A stretch of DNA of 64,000 bases from UBA2031 sp037189985. GTDB lineage: Bacteria > Pseudomonadota > Gammaproteobacteria > Pseudomonadales > Moraxellaceae. The position numbers and the translations under genes were made by a program. Where the stretch lies: positions 1-64,000 of the forward strand of contig JBBCJX010000024.1 in NCBI GenBank assembly GCA_037189985.1, in the 5' to 3' direction. Below, in pieces: positions 35,856 through 43,510 of the stretch. Every line of letters begins with the position of its first letter. Position 1 is the stretch's first letter. A model generated the notes under the pieces. That model was not told the origin of the DNA. It saw only the letters and a program-made list of their open reading frames with translations, and ran no database searches.

Positions 35856-36314
35856 TTAGTGACGGCCCGACGATCCAAAACCACCAGCACCCCGTTCACT
35901 GGCGCCAAATTCTTCCACCATGCGGAACTCTGCCTGTATCACGGGCACCAGCACATACTGAGCAATGCGTTCGCCCGGCTGGATAGTGAATACCTCTTTG
36001 CCACGATTCCAGCAGGACACCATGAGTTCACCCTGGTAGTCGGAATCAATCAGGCCGACAAGATTGCCCAGCACGATGCCGTGCTTGTGGCCCAGCCCTG
36101 AGCGCGGCAAAACCAGACCGGCAAATGCTGGATCAGCAATATGAATGGCGAGGCCCGTGCGAATCAGGCTACTGTCACCTGGCGCCAACGTCAGCGGCTC
36201 ATCAAGGCAGGCCCGCAGGTCCAACCCGGCAGAGCCGTCTGTTGCATAAGTCGGCAAAGGAAAGACGGAGCCCACACGCGCATCCAGCACTTTTACATCC
36301 ACTGTCTTTTTCAT
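35856..36314 (-). CDS. dut: dUTP diphosphatase
   Basis: 152-residue trimeric dUTPase. It hydrolyses dUTP to dUMP, keeping uracil out of DNA. The five motifs are visible, including AGLDLRA, PRSGLGHKHGIVL, GLIDSDYQGEL and the C-terminal Phe arm RGAGGFGSSG. ATG 36314 is chosen because AGGA lies 5 bases before and homologues begin MKK. Confidence 0.96.
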   Translation of the reverse strand: MKKTVDVKVLDARVGSVFPLPTYATDGSAGLDLRACLDEPLTLAPGDSSLIRTGLAIHIADPAFAGLVLPRSGLGHKHGIVLGNLVGLIDSDYQGELMVSCWNRGKEVFTIQPGERIAQYVLVPVIQAEFRMVEEFGASERGAGGFGSSGRH

Positions 36315-36342
36315 CAGATCCTGCCTACTCAAGAAGATTTCT

Positions 36343-37551
36343 TCAGATAGTGCGCACAGGCAATCGCCGAGCCAACAGAGCAACCAACTGGCGTGCGATC
36401 TCGGTCTTGGGGGCTTTCTCCAGCACTTCAACGCCCTCAGCCCATATGACGGTCAAGGCATTGTCATCACTCCGGAAGCCGATGTCCGTGCGAGCCACAT
36501 CGTTGCAGGCAATCATGTCCAGTTTTTTGCGTGCCAGCTTGTCGCGCGCATGTTCCACCACTTTCTCGGTTTCAGCCGCGAAACCCAGTACAAAGGGTTT
36601 GTCTGGACGAGCAGCTACTGTCGCCACGATGTCCGGATTACGCACCAGTTCGATATTGATGGTGTCAGCCGCTTTCTTGATTTTCTGTTCCGCCACGCTG
36701 ACAGGGCGATAGTCGGCGACAGCCGCCGTGGCAATGAAGACATCTGCGCCCTTCACTGCACGTTCGGAGGCTTCAAGCATCTGGATGGCACTGGAGACGT
36801 CAATGCGATGCAGGCGATCCGGTGTCAGCAGGGAAACCGGACCGGCGATCAGTGTAACGTCGGCACCCGCCTCCACGCAGGCCTGGGCAATCGCGAAACC
36901 CATCTTGCCGGAACTGTGATTGCTGAGATAACGCACCGGGTCGAGTGCTTCTCGCGTAGGACCGGCCGTAATGACGACACGGCGCCCGGTCAGAGACGCT
37001 GTCTGGAACTGATCGGCACAGCACTCAGCAAGCTCGACAGCCTCCAGCATGCGGCCCTCACCGATGTCACCACAGGCCTGGCTGCCAGCAGCCGGACCGA
37101 ACACGGCCACTCCGCGCTCCCGCAACACGGCAAGATTGGCCTGCATGGAGGAGGCCGCCCACATCTGCTGGTTCATGGCCGGAGCAACCGCCAGGCGCGC
37201 CTTTGTGGCCAGCCAGAGCGTGGTGAGCAGGTCGTTGGCAATACCCTGTGCAAGACGGGCAATGCAATCAGCACTGGCAGGAGCAACAAGTACCAGGTCG
37301 GCCCAACGCGCCAACTCGATATGCCCCATGGCCGCCTCTGCCTCCGGGTCCAGCAGATCCGTATGAACAGGATTGCCAGACAATGCCTGAAGCGTCAGGG
37401 GAGTGATGAACTGCTGGGCCGCTGCCGTCATGACAACCTGAACGTCGGCGCCTGCATCACGCAGCCGGCGAATCAGGTCAGCGCTCTTGTAGGCGGCAAT
37501 GCCGCCGGAAACACCGAGCACGATGCGTTTATGAACAAGCCGCGCATGCAT
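36343..37551 (-). CDS. coaBC: Bifunctional phosphopantothenoylcysteine decarboxylase/synthase
   Basis: About 402 residues. It makes 4'-phosphopantetheine from phosphopantothenate and cysteine in coenzyme A synthesis. The N-terminal flavin decarboxylase (GVSGGIAAYKSADLIR, VVMTAAAQQFITPLT, PAMNQQMW) is followed by the CTP-dependent synthetase (ITAGPTREALDPVRYLSNHSSGKMG, ACNDV). Starts at 37551 and 37560 are both possible; neither has a good ribosome site. It is divergent from radC. Confidence 0.93.
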   Translation of the reverse strand: MHARLVHKRIVLGVSGGIAAYKSADLIRRLRDAGADVQVVMTAAAQQFITPLTLQALSGNPVHTDLLDPEAEAAMGHIELARWADLVLVAPASADCIARLAQGIANDLLTTLWLATKARLAVAPAMNQQMWAASSMQANLAVLRERGVAVFGPAAGSQACGDIGEGRMLEAVELAECCADQFQTASLTGRRVVITAGPTREALDPVRYLSNHSSGKMGFAIAQACVEAGADVTLIAGPVSLLTPDRLHRIDVSSAIQMLEASERAVKGADVFIATAAVADYRPVSVAEQKIKKAADTINIELVRNPDIVATVAARPDKPFVLGFAAETEKVVEHARDKLARKKLDMIACNDVARTDIGFRSDDNALTVIWAEGVEVLEKAPKTEIARQLVALLARRLPVRTI

Positions 37552-37676
37552 GTGAAGCATCCGGAAGTAAGGGGCAGGTGACGAAAACAGGCGGCAAAGA
37601 TACCATCGGGTCGCGATATTGCGTAGCGCCGACACGGAAAAAGTCAGCGCCCACTGACCGGCAAGGAGGCCGAAAA

Positions 37677-38351
37677 ATGCCCATCTGTGACTGGCCCGAG
37701 GCCGAACGCCCTCGGGAAAAGCTGTTGTCTCGCGGGGCGGCGTCCCTTACGGATGCCGAAATCCTCGCCCTCTTCATACGTACCGGCCTTCGTGGCCGCA
37801 CTGCCGTGGACCTGGCGCGCGAATGGCTCTCCAGCTTTGACGGCTTGCGTGGATTCTTGGAGGCCGGGCCCTCCGCCCTGACCGCCCTGCCCGGACTGGG
37901 CAATGCCAAATACGCTGAACTGCAGGCCGCACTGGAGCTTGGACGTCGGCACTTGGCCTGCACTTTGGAGCGTCATGATGTCATGACCAGCCCCGAAGCC
38001 ACACGGCACTACCTCAACTCCCGCTTGCGCGGCCTGCGCCGGGAAGTCTTTGCCGCACTGTTCCTGGACAGCCAGCATCGCCTGATCGCTTTTGAAGAGC
38101 TGTTCCAGGGCTGCCTGGACAACTGCTCCGTACACCCCAGGCAGGTTGTCGAGCGCGTCCTTGCCCTCAACGCCGCAGCCGTCATATTTGCCCACAACCA
38201 TCCTTCCGGCATTGCCGAGCCTTCGGCAGCTGACCGACACATCACCGATCGCCTGCGCCAGGCGCTGGGGCTGGTGGACGTGCGTGTGCTGGATCACCTG
38301 ATCATCGGGGAGGGCCGGCCAGTGTCATTTGCCGAGCGCGGCTGGCTTTGA
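37677..38351 (+). CDS. radC: RadC family JAMM-domain protein
   Basis: 224-residue protein with N-terminal helix-hairpin-helix motifs (LPGLGNAKYAELQAALELGRR) and a C-terminal MPN/JAMM metal site (HNHPSG, with the distal Asp in SAADRHITDRL). The housekeeping family was once linked to DNA repair, but its role is unsettled. ATG 37677 is decided by AAGGAGG 8 bases upstream; the longer frame has no such site. Confidence 0.93.
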   Translation: MPICDWPEAERPREKLLSRGAASLTDAEILALFIRTGLRGRTAVDLAREWLSSFDGLRGFLEAGPSALTALPGLGNAKYAELQAALELGRRHLACTLERHDVMTSPEATRHYLNSRLRGLRREVFAALFLDSQHRLIAFEELFQGCLDNCSVHPRQVVERVLALNAAAVIFAHNHPSGIAEPSAADRHITDRLRQALGLVDVRVLDHLIIGEGRPVSFAERGWL

Positions 38352-38359
38352 GCAACAAC

Positions 38360-38400
38360 GGCGGGCGGGACTAAGGGCGCCATGCCAAATTCCGCCCGCC
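38360..38400 (+). other. GC-rich stem-loop after radC
   Basis: A perfect 9-bp stem (GGCGGGCGG / CCGCCCGCC) with a 23-base loop follows the radC stop by 8 bases. There is no U-run, so it is at best a weak or assisted terminator. Confidence 0.3.
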
Positions 38401-38424
38401 CCCCACTCCAGAAGAGATACGCGA

Positions 38425-38453
38425 TTGCACGGCTTGGCCTGCTCTGGTATAAA
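38425..38453 (+). promoter_or_regulatory. Sigma-70 promoter of rpmB-rpmG
   Basis: TTGCAC (38425-38430), a 17-base spacer and TATAAA (38448-38453) make a strong housekeeping promoter. Transcription should begin near 38460, leaving a leader of about 79 bases before rpmB. Confidence 0.8.
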
Positions 38454-38469
38454 TCGCACCCCTTTGAAA

Positions 38470-38506
38470 GCGCCGGCCCTTTTTGCCCCGGCGCCAGCGC
38501 CTTTTT
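38470..38506 (+). promoter_or_regulatory. Possible attenuator in the rpmB leader
   Basis: Two mutually exclusive stems are visible. GCGCCGG (38470-38476) pairs with CCGGCGC (38488-38494). The second arm can instead fold with 38497-38501 (GGCGC / GCGCC), which is followed by TTTTTATT. This looks like an antiterminator/terminator pair suited to ribosomal-protein control; the second stem is short. Confidence 0.4.
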
Positions 38507-38538
38507 ATTAAGGGCGGAATGCGTCGCGGAGCTCAGTC

Positions 38539-38775
38539 ATGTCCAAGGTTTGCCAGGTTACCGGGAAGCGTCCCATCGTCGGTAACAATGTTTCCCACTC
38601 GAACATCAAGACCAAGCGTCGTTTCGAGCCAAATCTGCACTATCACCGTTTCTGGCTGGAAAGCGAGAAGCGCTTCGTGCGTATCCGCGTGTCCGGCAAG
38701 GGCATGCGCATCATCGACAAACTGGGTGTTGAAGCCGTTGTGGCTACGCTGCGCGCCCAGGGCCAGAAGGTCTAA
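38539..38775 (+). CDS. rpmB: 50S ribosomal protein L28
   Basis: 78-residue ribosomal protein that reads as L28 throughout (SKVCQVTGKRPIVGNNVSHS, KTKRRFEPNL). First gene of the rpmB-rpmG unit, with a strong promoter and structured leader upstream. Confidence 0.98.
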   Translation: MSKVCQVTGKRPIVGNNVSHSNIKTKRRFEPNLHYHRFWLESEKRFVRIRVSGKGMRIIDKLGVEAVVATLRAQGQKV

Positions 38776-38784
38776 GGAGCCATC

Positions 38785-38940
38785 ATGCGTGACAAAATCC
38801 GCCTCGTGAGCACAGCCGGTACCGGCTACTTCTACACCACCGACAAGAACAAGCGCACCATGCCCGGCAAGTTCGAGATCAAGAAATTCGATCCCGTGGT
38901 CCGCCAGCATGTGCTGTTCAAGGAAGCCAAGATCAAGTAA
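38785..38940 (+). CDS. rpmG: 50S ribosomal protein L33
   Basis: 51-residue ribosomal protein, beginning MRDKIRLVSTAGTGYFYTT and ending KEAKIK. It starts 9 bases after rpmB with AAGGAG as ribosome site. It has no zinc-binding cysteines, so it is the zinc-independent type. Confidence 0.97.
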   Translation: MRDKIRLVSTAGTGYFYTTDKNKRTMPGKFEIKKFDPVVRQHVLFKEAKIK

Positions 38941-38968
38941 TCCCTTCTGGGCCATTGATCTGCTCCCG

Positions 38969-38995
38969 AAAAAGCCCGACTTGCTCGGGCTTTTT
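38969..38995 (+). terminator. Intrinsic terminator of rpmB-rpmG
   Basis: An 11-bp stem (AAAAAGCCCGA / TCGGGCTTTTT) with a 5-base loop ends in a T-run, 28 bases past rpmG. Confidence 0.92.
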
Positions 38996-39050
38996 CATGC
39001 CCGCCTGACAGGCGTATCGTCAAACAGCCCGCCTATGTGGAAATCCCGCA

Positions 39051-39862
39051 TGCCCGAACTTCCCGAAGTCGAAACCACGCGCCTTGGCATCCTGCCAGCT
39101 GTCGAGGGACATAGCGTCACTTCTGTCACGGTGCACGATGCCCGTCTGCGCTGGCCCGTCCCCCCTGAGCTTGTCGCCATCAAAAAACAGCGGGTGCTGT
39201 CTGTCACGCGCCGGGGCAAGTATCTGGTTTTCCATACCAAGGCGGGCTCCGCGCTGGTTCACCTGGGAATGTCCGGCAGCCTGCGGCTGGCCCACCCCGG
39301 GGAGGCACGCCGCACCCATGACCACGTCGAGCTTGGCCTAGACTCCGGCTGGACCCTGCGCTTTCACGACCCACGACGCTTCGGCTGCTTCCTCTGGCTC
39401 ACCGAGCCGCCCGAGCAACATCCCCTGCTGGCCAGCCTGGGACCCGAGCCCTTGGAGGACGGCTTTGATGGCAAACACCTTTTTCTGCGCTCACGCGGGC
39501 GCAACGCGCCCGTGAAAAGCTTCCTGATGGACAGCCATGTGGTCGTCGGGGTCGGCAACATTTACGCTAACGAGGCTCTGTTCAAAGCCGGAATCCATCC
39601 CCTGCGGGCAGCCGGGCGTATCGGTGAAGACCGCTACGACAGACTGGCTGGAGAGGTCCGCAGCATCCTTGCCTATGCCATCCAGAGAGGGGGGACAACA
39701 TTGCGGGATTTCGTCAGCGGACATGGCGAGCCCGGATACTTCCAGCTTGAACTGAATGCCTATGGACGCAAGGATGAGCCCTGTCACAACTGCCAGACAC
39801 CCATGAAGGAGGTCCGACTGGGAGGGCGCAGCACCGTGTATTGCACCCGCTGCCAGCGCTAG
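39051..39862 (+). CDS. mutM: Formamidopyrimidine-DNA glycosylase
   Basis: 270-residue repair enzyme that removes 8-oxoguanine and formamidopyrimidines and nicks the strand. The catalytic N-terminus MPELPEVE (Pro2, Glu3), the helix-two-turn-helix (VVGVGNIYANEALFKAGI) and the C-terminal zinc finger (CHNC...CTRC) are complete. ATG 39051 is fixed by the need for Pro2 to be the mature N-terminus. Confidence 0.97.
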
Positions 39863-39946
39863 GTCTGTGACCGATTTCAAGCAACACCGGCTTGCAAGCC
39901 GCCCTGACTAGGATTAGAGTCCACAAAGTCGATAAGTTTCATGATG

Positions 39947-39976
39947 TTGTGGCAACTTTCTAACATCAGTTATACG
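39947..39976 (+). promoter_or_regulatory. Candidate promoter of the small membrane protein gene
   Basis: TTGTGG (39947-39952), an 18-base spacer and TATACG (39971-39976) lie about 50 bases before the gene. Matches are moderate. Confidence 0.45.
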
Positions 39977-40027
39977 ATCCAGCCCGGACAGATAAAACAG
40001 AACACAGCTTCTTAGAGGGAAATCGTG

Positions 40028-40375
40028 ATGGAATCCATTCAGCGCCGCCTCGTTGCCCTGCTCATGAGCCTCATGATCGGTGTGGCCTCACTGCCCGCTG
40101 CCGCAGAAGAAATCCTGGACGACCAGATCAACAATCGTCCCAGCCCCATGGCCATACTTGGCGATGTTCTGGTAGCCCGCCCCATCCTGCTGGGCGTCAC
40201 GGTCGTAGGGACTGCCCTGTTCGTTGTAAGCCTTCCCTTCTCTGCCTTGGGCGGCAATGTCAAGGAAGTTGCCCAGACCATGGTCGTGGGTCCGGCCAAG
40301 TCGACGTTTACACGCTGCCTCGGCTGCACGGCAACCCAGGACGAGTGGAAAAACAAGCAGATCGCCAATCAGTAA
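40028..40375 (+). CDS. Small exported/membrane protein of unknown function
   Basis: 115-residue protein with a signal peptide (residues 1-26, LPAAA-E) and one strong membrane segment (about 52-76, ILLGVTVVGTALFVVSLPFSALGGN). The short tail carries a CLGC pair (near residues 96-99). Relatives in gammaproteobacteria are sometimes labelled multidrug transporter, which a single-helix protein of this size does not justify. ATG 40028 is chosen because AGAGGGA precedes by 8 bases. It is flanked by its own promoter and a terminator. Confidence 0.7.
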   Translation: MESIQRRLVALLMSLMIGVASLPAAAEEILDDQINNRPSPMAILGDVLVARPILLGVTVVGTALFVVSLPFSALGGNVKEVAQTMVVGPAKSTFTRCLGCTATQDEWKNKQIANQ

Positions 40376-40394
40376 ATCGATTCTGTTTCTCGAC

Positions 40395-40421
40395 AAAAAG
40401 GCCGCTGATAGCGGCCTTTTT
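40395..40421. terminator. Bidirectional intrinsic terminator
   Basis: Stem AAAAAGGCCGC / GCGGCCTTTTT (11 bp, 5-base loop) lies between the small membrane protein (+) and the ferredoxin gene (-), with U-runs for both directions. Confidence 0.92.
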
Positions 40422-40437
40422 GTTTTGGCTCCAAAGC

Positions 40438-40689
40438 TCAATGCCCCCCGGTAAGCCGTCGATATTTTTCCCTCAGCATCTCTTCGGTTTCCACATGCTG
40501 CTCGTCATGAGGAATACAGTCCACAGGACAAATGCTGACACATTGCGGCTCGTCGAAATGCCCGACGCATTCCGTGCACAGATCAGGATCAATCTCGTAA
40601 ATGCGCAAGCCCAGCGAGATGGCCTCGTTGGGGCACACAGGCTCGCAGACATCACAATTGATGCATTCGTCAGTGATCCTGAGCGCCAT
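40438..40689 (-). CDS. YfhL family 2[4Fe-4S] ferredoxin
   Basis: 83-residue ferredoxin. Cysteines C9, C12, C15, C19 (CINCDVCEPVCP) and C38, C41, C50, C54 (CTEC-8-CVSICP) bind two 4Fe-4S clusters; the eight-residue insertion in the second motif and an extra C58 mark the Alvin/YfhL type with unusually low potential. It lies 9 bases after coaD, the same pairing recalled from pseudomonads (fdx1-coaD). Confidence 0.95.
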   Translation of the reverse strand: MALRITDECINCDVCEPVCPNEAISLGLRIYEIDPDLCTECVGHFDEPQCVSICPVDCIPHDEQHVETEEMLREKYRRLTGGH

Positions 40690-40698
40690 GCTGCGCCC

Positions 40699-41184
40699 TC
40701 ACTTGCCCAGTTTGGCCCGGAACGCTTCGGCCACCTGTGAAGGCACAAACTTGTTGATGTCACCGCCCAGAATGGCAATTTCGCGCACCAGCGTGGACGA
40801 GATATAGGAAAGATGCTCGGCCGGCGTCAGGAAGACCGTTTCAAAATCCGGCATGAGCTGACGGTTCATGTTTGCGAGCTGGAACTCGTACTCGAAATCC
40901 GAAACAGCCCGCAAACCTCGCAGCACCACATTGGCATTCTGCTCTTTGACAAAGAATGCCAACAGCTTTGAAAACCCCTGAACCTCGACATTCGGCAAAT
41001 GGGCAAGAACGTCCCGGGCAAGGCCGACGCGCTCATCAAGATCAAAAAGGGGCCCTTTCTTCTGGCTGGCAGCGACCGCAACAATCACATGATCGAACAT
41101 ACGTGCAGCGCGCTCGATCAGGTCCTTGTGGCCATTGGTGATGGGATCAAAGGTGCCGGGATAGACAACTCGCGTATGGCTCAT
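40699..41184 (-). CDS. coaD: Phosphopantetheine adenylyltransferase
   Basis: 161-residue enzyme that adenylates 4'-phosphopantetheine, the penultimate step of coenzyme A synthesis. The nucleotidyltransferase signatures YPGTFDPITNGH and YISSTLVREIA are intact. Together with coaBC (37551) and this gene, two CoA-synthesis genes lie within 4 kb but in separate units. Confidence 0.97.
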   Translation of the reverse strand: MSHTRVVYPGTFDPITNGHKDLIERAARMFDHVIVAVAASQKKGPLFDLDERVGLARDVLAHLPNVEVQGFSKLLAFFVKEQNANVVLRGLRAVSDFEYEFQLANMNRQLMPDFETVFLTPAEHLSYISSTLVREIAILGGDINKFVPSQVAEAFRAKLGK

Positions 41185-41238
41185 TCAAGACTTCCAGTAG
41201 ACCAGACACAGGAAGGCAGGATAACGGAATCCGTCCCC

Positions 41239-42870
41239 TCATGTCTGCCCGGATTCCACCGCCGCTGCCGGCCGGAGCTCACGGGCAAGTTGGTCAGCAA
41301 GCTTCGCCACCAGGCCGTAAATGGACAATTGCGGATTCGCCCCGATGCTGGTGGGAAAGAGAGAACCATCCATCACAGACAAGCCCTCCAGATGATGGAA
41401 ACGGCCACTGTTATCAACCACGGAGTGTTTCTCATCGCGACCCATCGCGCAGCCACCCATGACATGTGCCGACCCCAGGCCAGTCCTGAACTTCTCGATG
41501 TCATAACCCTGAATGGCTGTACGGCACGCTTTCCAGGAGGTATGGAAAGGCTCGTTTATCTGCTTGGGCTTGACCGCCTTGGCGCCAGCCGCGAACTGGA
41601 TCTCAGCCATGGCCAGGAAGGCTCGACGCAAACCATCCCTCAAGGAGTCCGTGAGGGGATAATCCACCGTCGGCGAGCCATCATCACGCAGACTTACTGT
41701 TCCACCGGGACTGTCTTCTACAAAGCCATCACGCAGCAAAGCAATAAGGCCATTGGTATGACTGAGCTGATTCATGCTGGCCGCATGCTCCTGACCATGA
41801 CCTCCGAGCAAACCCGAAGCCAGGGCAGGATGCAGTGGAATGGCCTCCAGCTTGAACCCCATGGGACCGGTGCTGCCATCTTTCCACTGGAAATGATCTG
41901 AATAAACTGACTGTGGCGCACCAAACCATGGCGCCACCTCTTCATCAAATCGCGCAAACACCATGTTCACGGGATGAAGAAAGGTACGCTTGCCTATCGT
42001 ACGATGCGGATCCGGCACACCCGAGCGCAGCAACACACCCGGGCTGTTGATACCGCCTCCGGACAACACGACATGACGGGCCCTGATCATCAGGCTGTTT
42101 CCCGCCGCAAAGACACCATCTTCTTTCATTCCACTGCACTGCACGCCATGAACACGGCGGCCATCCATCAACAATTTTTCGGCACGCGCACGGTAATAGA
42201 GTCGTGCACCCGCCTTCAGGGCTGCGGGAATGGTGGTCACCAGCATGGACTGCTTGGCATTGGTGGGACAACCCATGCCGCAATAGCCAAGATTCCAGCA
42301 GCCCGTGACATTGCGCGGAATATCCGCCCAACTCCACTCCAGCGCTTCGCATCCCGCTTTGAGGACATTGTTGTTTGGATTGGGAGACACCAGCCAAGGC
42401 TGAATGCCCAGCCGGTTTTCCATGCGCTCAAACCACGGCGCCATTTCCTGCTCACTCATGCCCCGCACGCCGTGCATGGAAGCCCAGTGTTTCAGTGTCG
42501 GCGCAGGTGTACGAAAACTTGACGTCCAGTTGATGGTGGTAGAGCCACCCACTGCACGCCCTTGCAGAATGGTGAAGCTTCCATCCTTGGTAACCCGGCC
42601 CGCACCTTCTTGATACAGGTCCCGATAGGCATCTCGCTCTACCAACCCAAAGTCCTTGCTGCTACGCAAGGGCCCCTCTTCGATCAGTACGACATCCAGC
42701 CCGGCTTGCACCAGTATTTCTGCTGCGGTGCCACCACCGGCTCCGGTACCAATGATGACGACATCACACTCAACTGCCTCATCACGCCCCAGTTTTCCCG
42801 CATTCCATACCCTCCAGCCACTGGCAATGCCATTGGCCACAGGATCGACAACTCCGCGGATCTCCATCAT
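41239..42870 (-). CDS. GMC family FAD-dependent alcohol dehydrogenase
   Basis: 543-residue flavoprotein. The FAD-binding Rossmann motif is IIGTGAGGGTAAEI (about residues 39-52). The C-terminal active site has H469 (GSAHVMGGCAMG) and N512 (GANPQLSIYGL), as in glucose-methanol-choline oxidoreductases. Likely substrate is an aliphatic or terpenoid alcohol, since the neighbour is an aldehyde dehydrogenase. The start overlaps the stop of the Tat-signal gene, so the two are made together. It has no signal peptide of its own. Confidence 0.9.
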   Translation of the reverse strand: MMEIRGVVDPVANGIASGWRVWNAGKLGRDEAVECDVVIIGTGAGGGTAAEILVQAGLDVVLIEEGPLRSSKDFGLVERDAYRDLYQEGAGRVTKDGSFTILQGRAVGGSTTINWTSSFRTPAPTLKHWASMHGVRGMSEQEMAPWFERMENRLGIQPWLVSPNPNNNVLKAGCEALEWSWADIPRNVTGCWNLGYCGMGCPTNAKQSMLVTTIPAALKAGARLYYRARAEKLLMDGRRVHGVQCSGMKEDGVFAAGNSLMIRARHVVLSGGGINSPGVLLRSGVPDPHRTIGKRTFLHPVNMVFARFDEEVAPWFGAPQSVYSDHFQWKDGSTGPMGFKLEAIPLHPALASGLLGGHGQEHAASMNQLSHTNGLIALLRDGFVEDSPGGTVSLRDDGSPTVDYPLTDSLRDGLRRAFLAMAEIQFAAGAKAVKPKQINEPFHTSWKACRTAIQGYDIEKFRTGLGSAHVMGGCAMGRDEKHSVVDNSGRFHHLEGLSVMDGSLFPTSIGANPQLSIYGLVAKLADQLARELRPAAAVESGQT

Positions 42871-43415
42871 GCCGCCTCCCCTGCAACAACACGGGGAGGC
42901 GCATAACCGATTGCCTCCCCTGCCTCAGGCTGCAGATACCAGCTCATGACAATCAGTTGCGTAAGCCCCTGATAACCCGCACGCAACAACTGAAACCGGC
43001 TGTATCGCCATTTATCGAGAAAAGCATTCAAATCCTGCACAGAAGACTTTCCCCAGTCCTGAGAAAGCCCTGCCATTGTGTAGCGGGTAAAAGGCATGGA
43101 AAGCAGATCGAATAACTGGGAAATCTGCTTGTGGCTCGCAATGCTGGTGCCATACAGGAACTCATCCAGCGAATGCAAAGTTGTTTCGACAAAAGCTGTC
43201 CGGCCATTTTCAGGAAGCTCTACAGTCAGCACAACCGGTAGCAATGCCCGCAAGACCTGCAGATCACTTTCCCGCAGCAAGCGAAATCCCGATGCCGCCG
43301 GCGGGGAACTGCAGCCTGTCAGCATTGCCGACACGGAAATCGTGGAGAGGGCGAGCGTGCCAAGCACACCTACCCTGAGGAAATTGCGACGCGACAGCTC
43401 ATGGCTTACGTTCAT
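42867..43415 (-). CDS. Tat-exported partner of the GMC dehydrogenase
   Basis: 182-residue protein with a twin-arginine signal (LSRRNFLRVG, followed by a hydrophobic stretch and an LTGC lipobox-like site). The remainder is helical and resembles gluconate 2-dehydrogenase subunit 3 proteins. In that family the small subunit carries the folded flavoprotein out by hitchhiking. The ATGA overlap with the GMC gene supports this pairing. ATG 43415 is chosen to put the Arg pair near the N-terminus; a GTG at 43430 is possible. Confidence 0.8.
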   Translation of the reverse strand: MNVSHELSRRNFLRVGVLGTLALSTISVSAMLTGCSSPPAASGFRLLRESDLQVLRALLPVVLTVELPENGRTAFVETTLHSLDEFLYGTSIASHKQISQLFDLLSMPFTRYTMAGLSQDWGKSSVQDLNAFLDKWRYSRFQLLRAGYQGLTQLIVMSWYLQPEAGEAIGYAPPRVVAGEAA

Positions 43416-43478
43416 GTCATTGCCACGCACCGGGCTCTCCAGTTCTTGTTGTTTTCTGGAACTGCTGGGTCAAAAGAA

Positions 43479-43500
43479 AAGGGCGGGATAACCCGCCCTT
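43479..43500 (-). terminator. Intrinsic terminator of the aldehyde dehydrogenase gene
   Basis: Stem AAGGGCGGG / CCCGCCCTT (9 bp, ATAA loop) lies 10 bases past the gene and is followed on the minus strand by TTCTTTT. It separates the aldehyde dehydrogenase from the Tat-GMC unit, which must have its own promoter. Confidence 0.85.
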
Positions 43501-43510
43501 CCCATCACTC

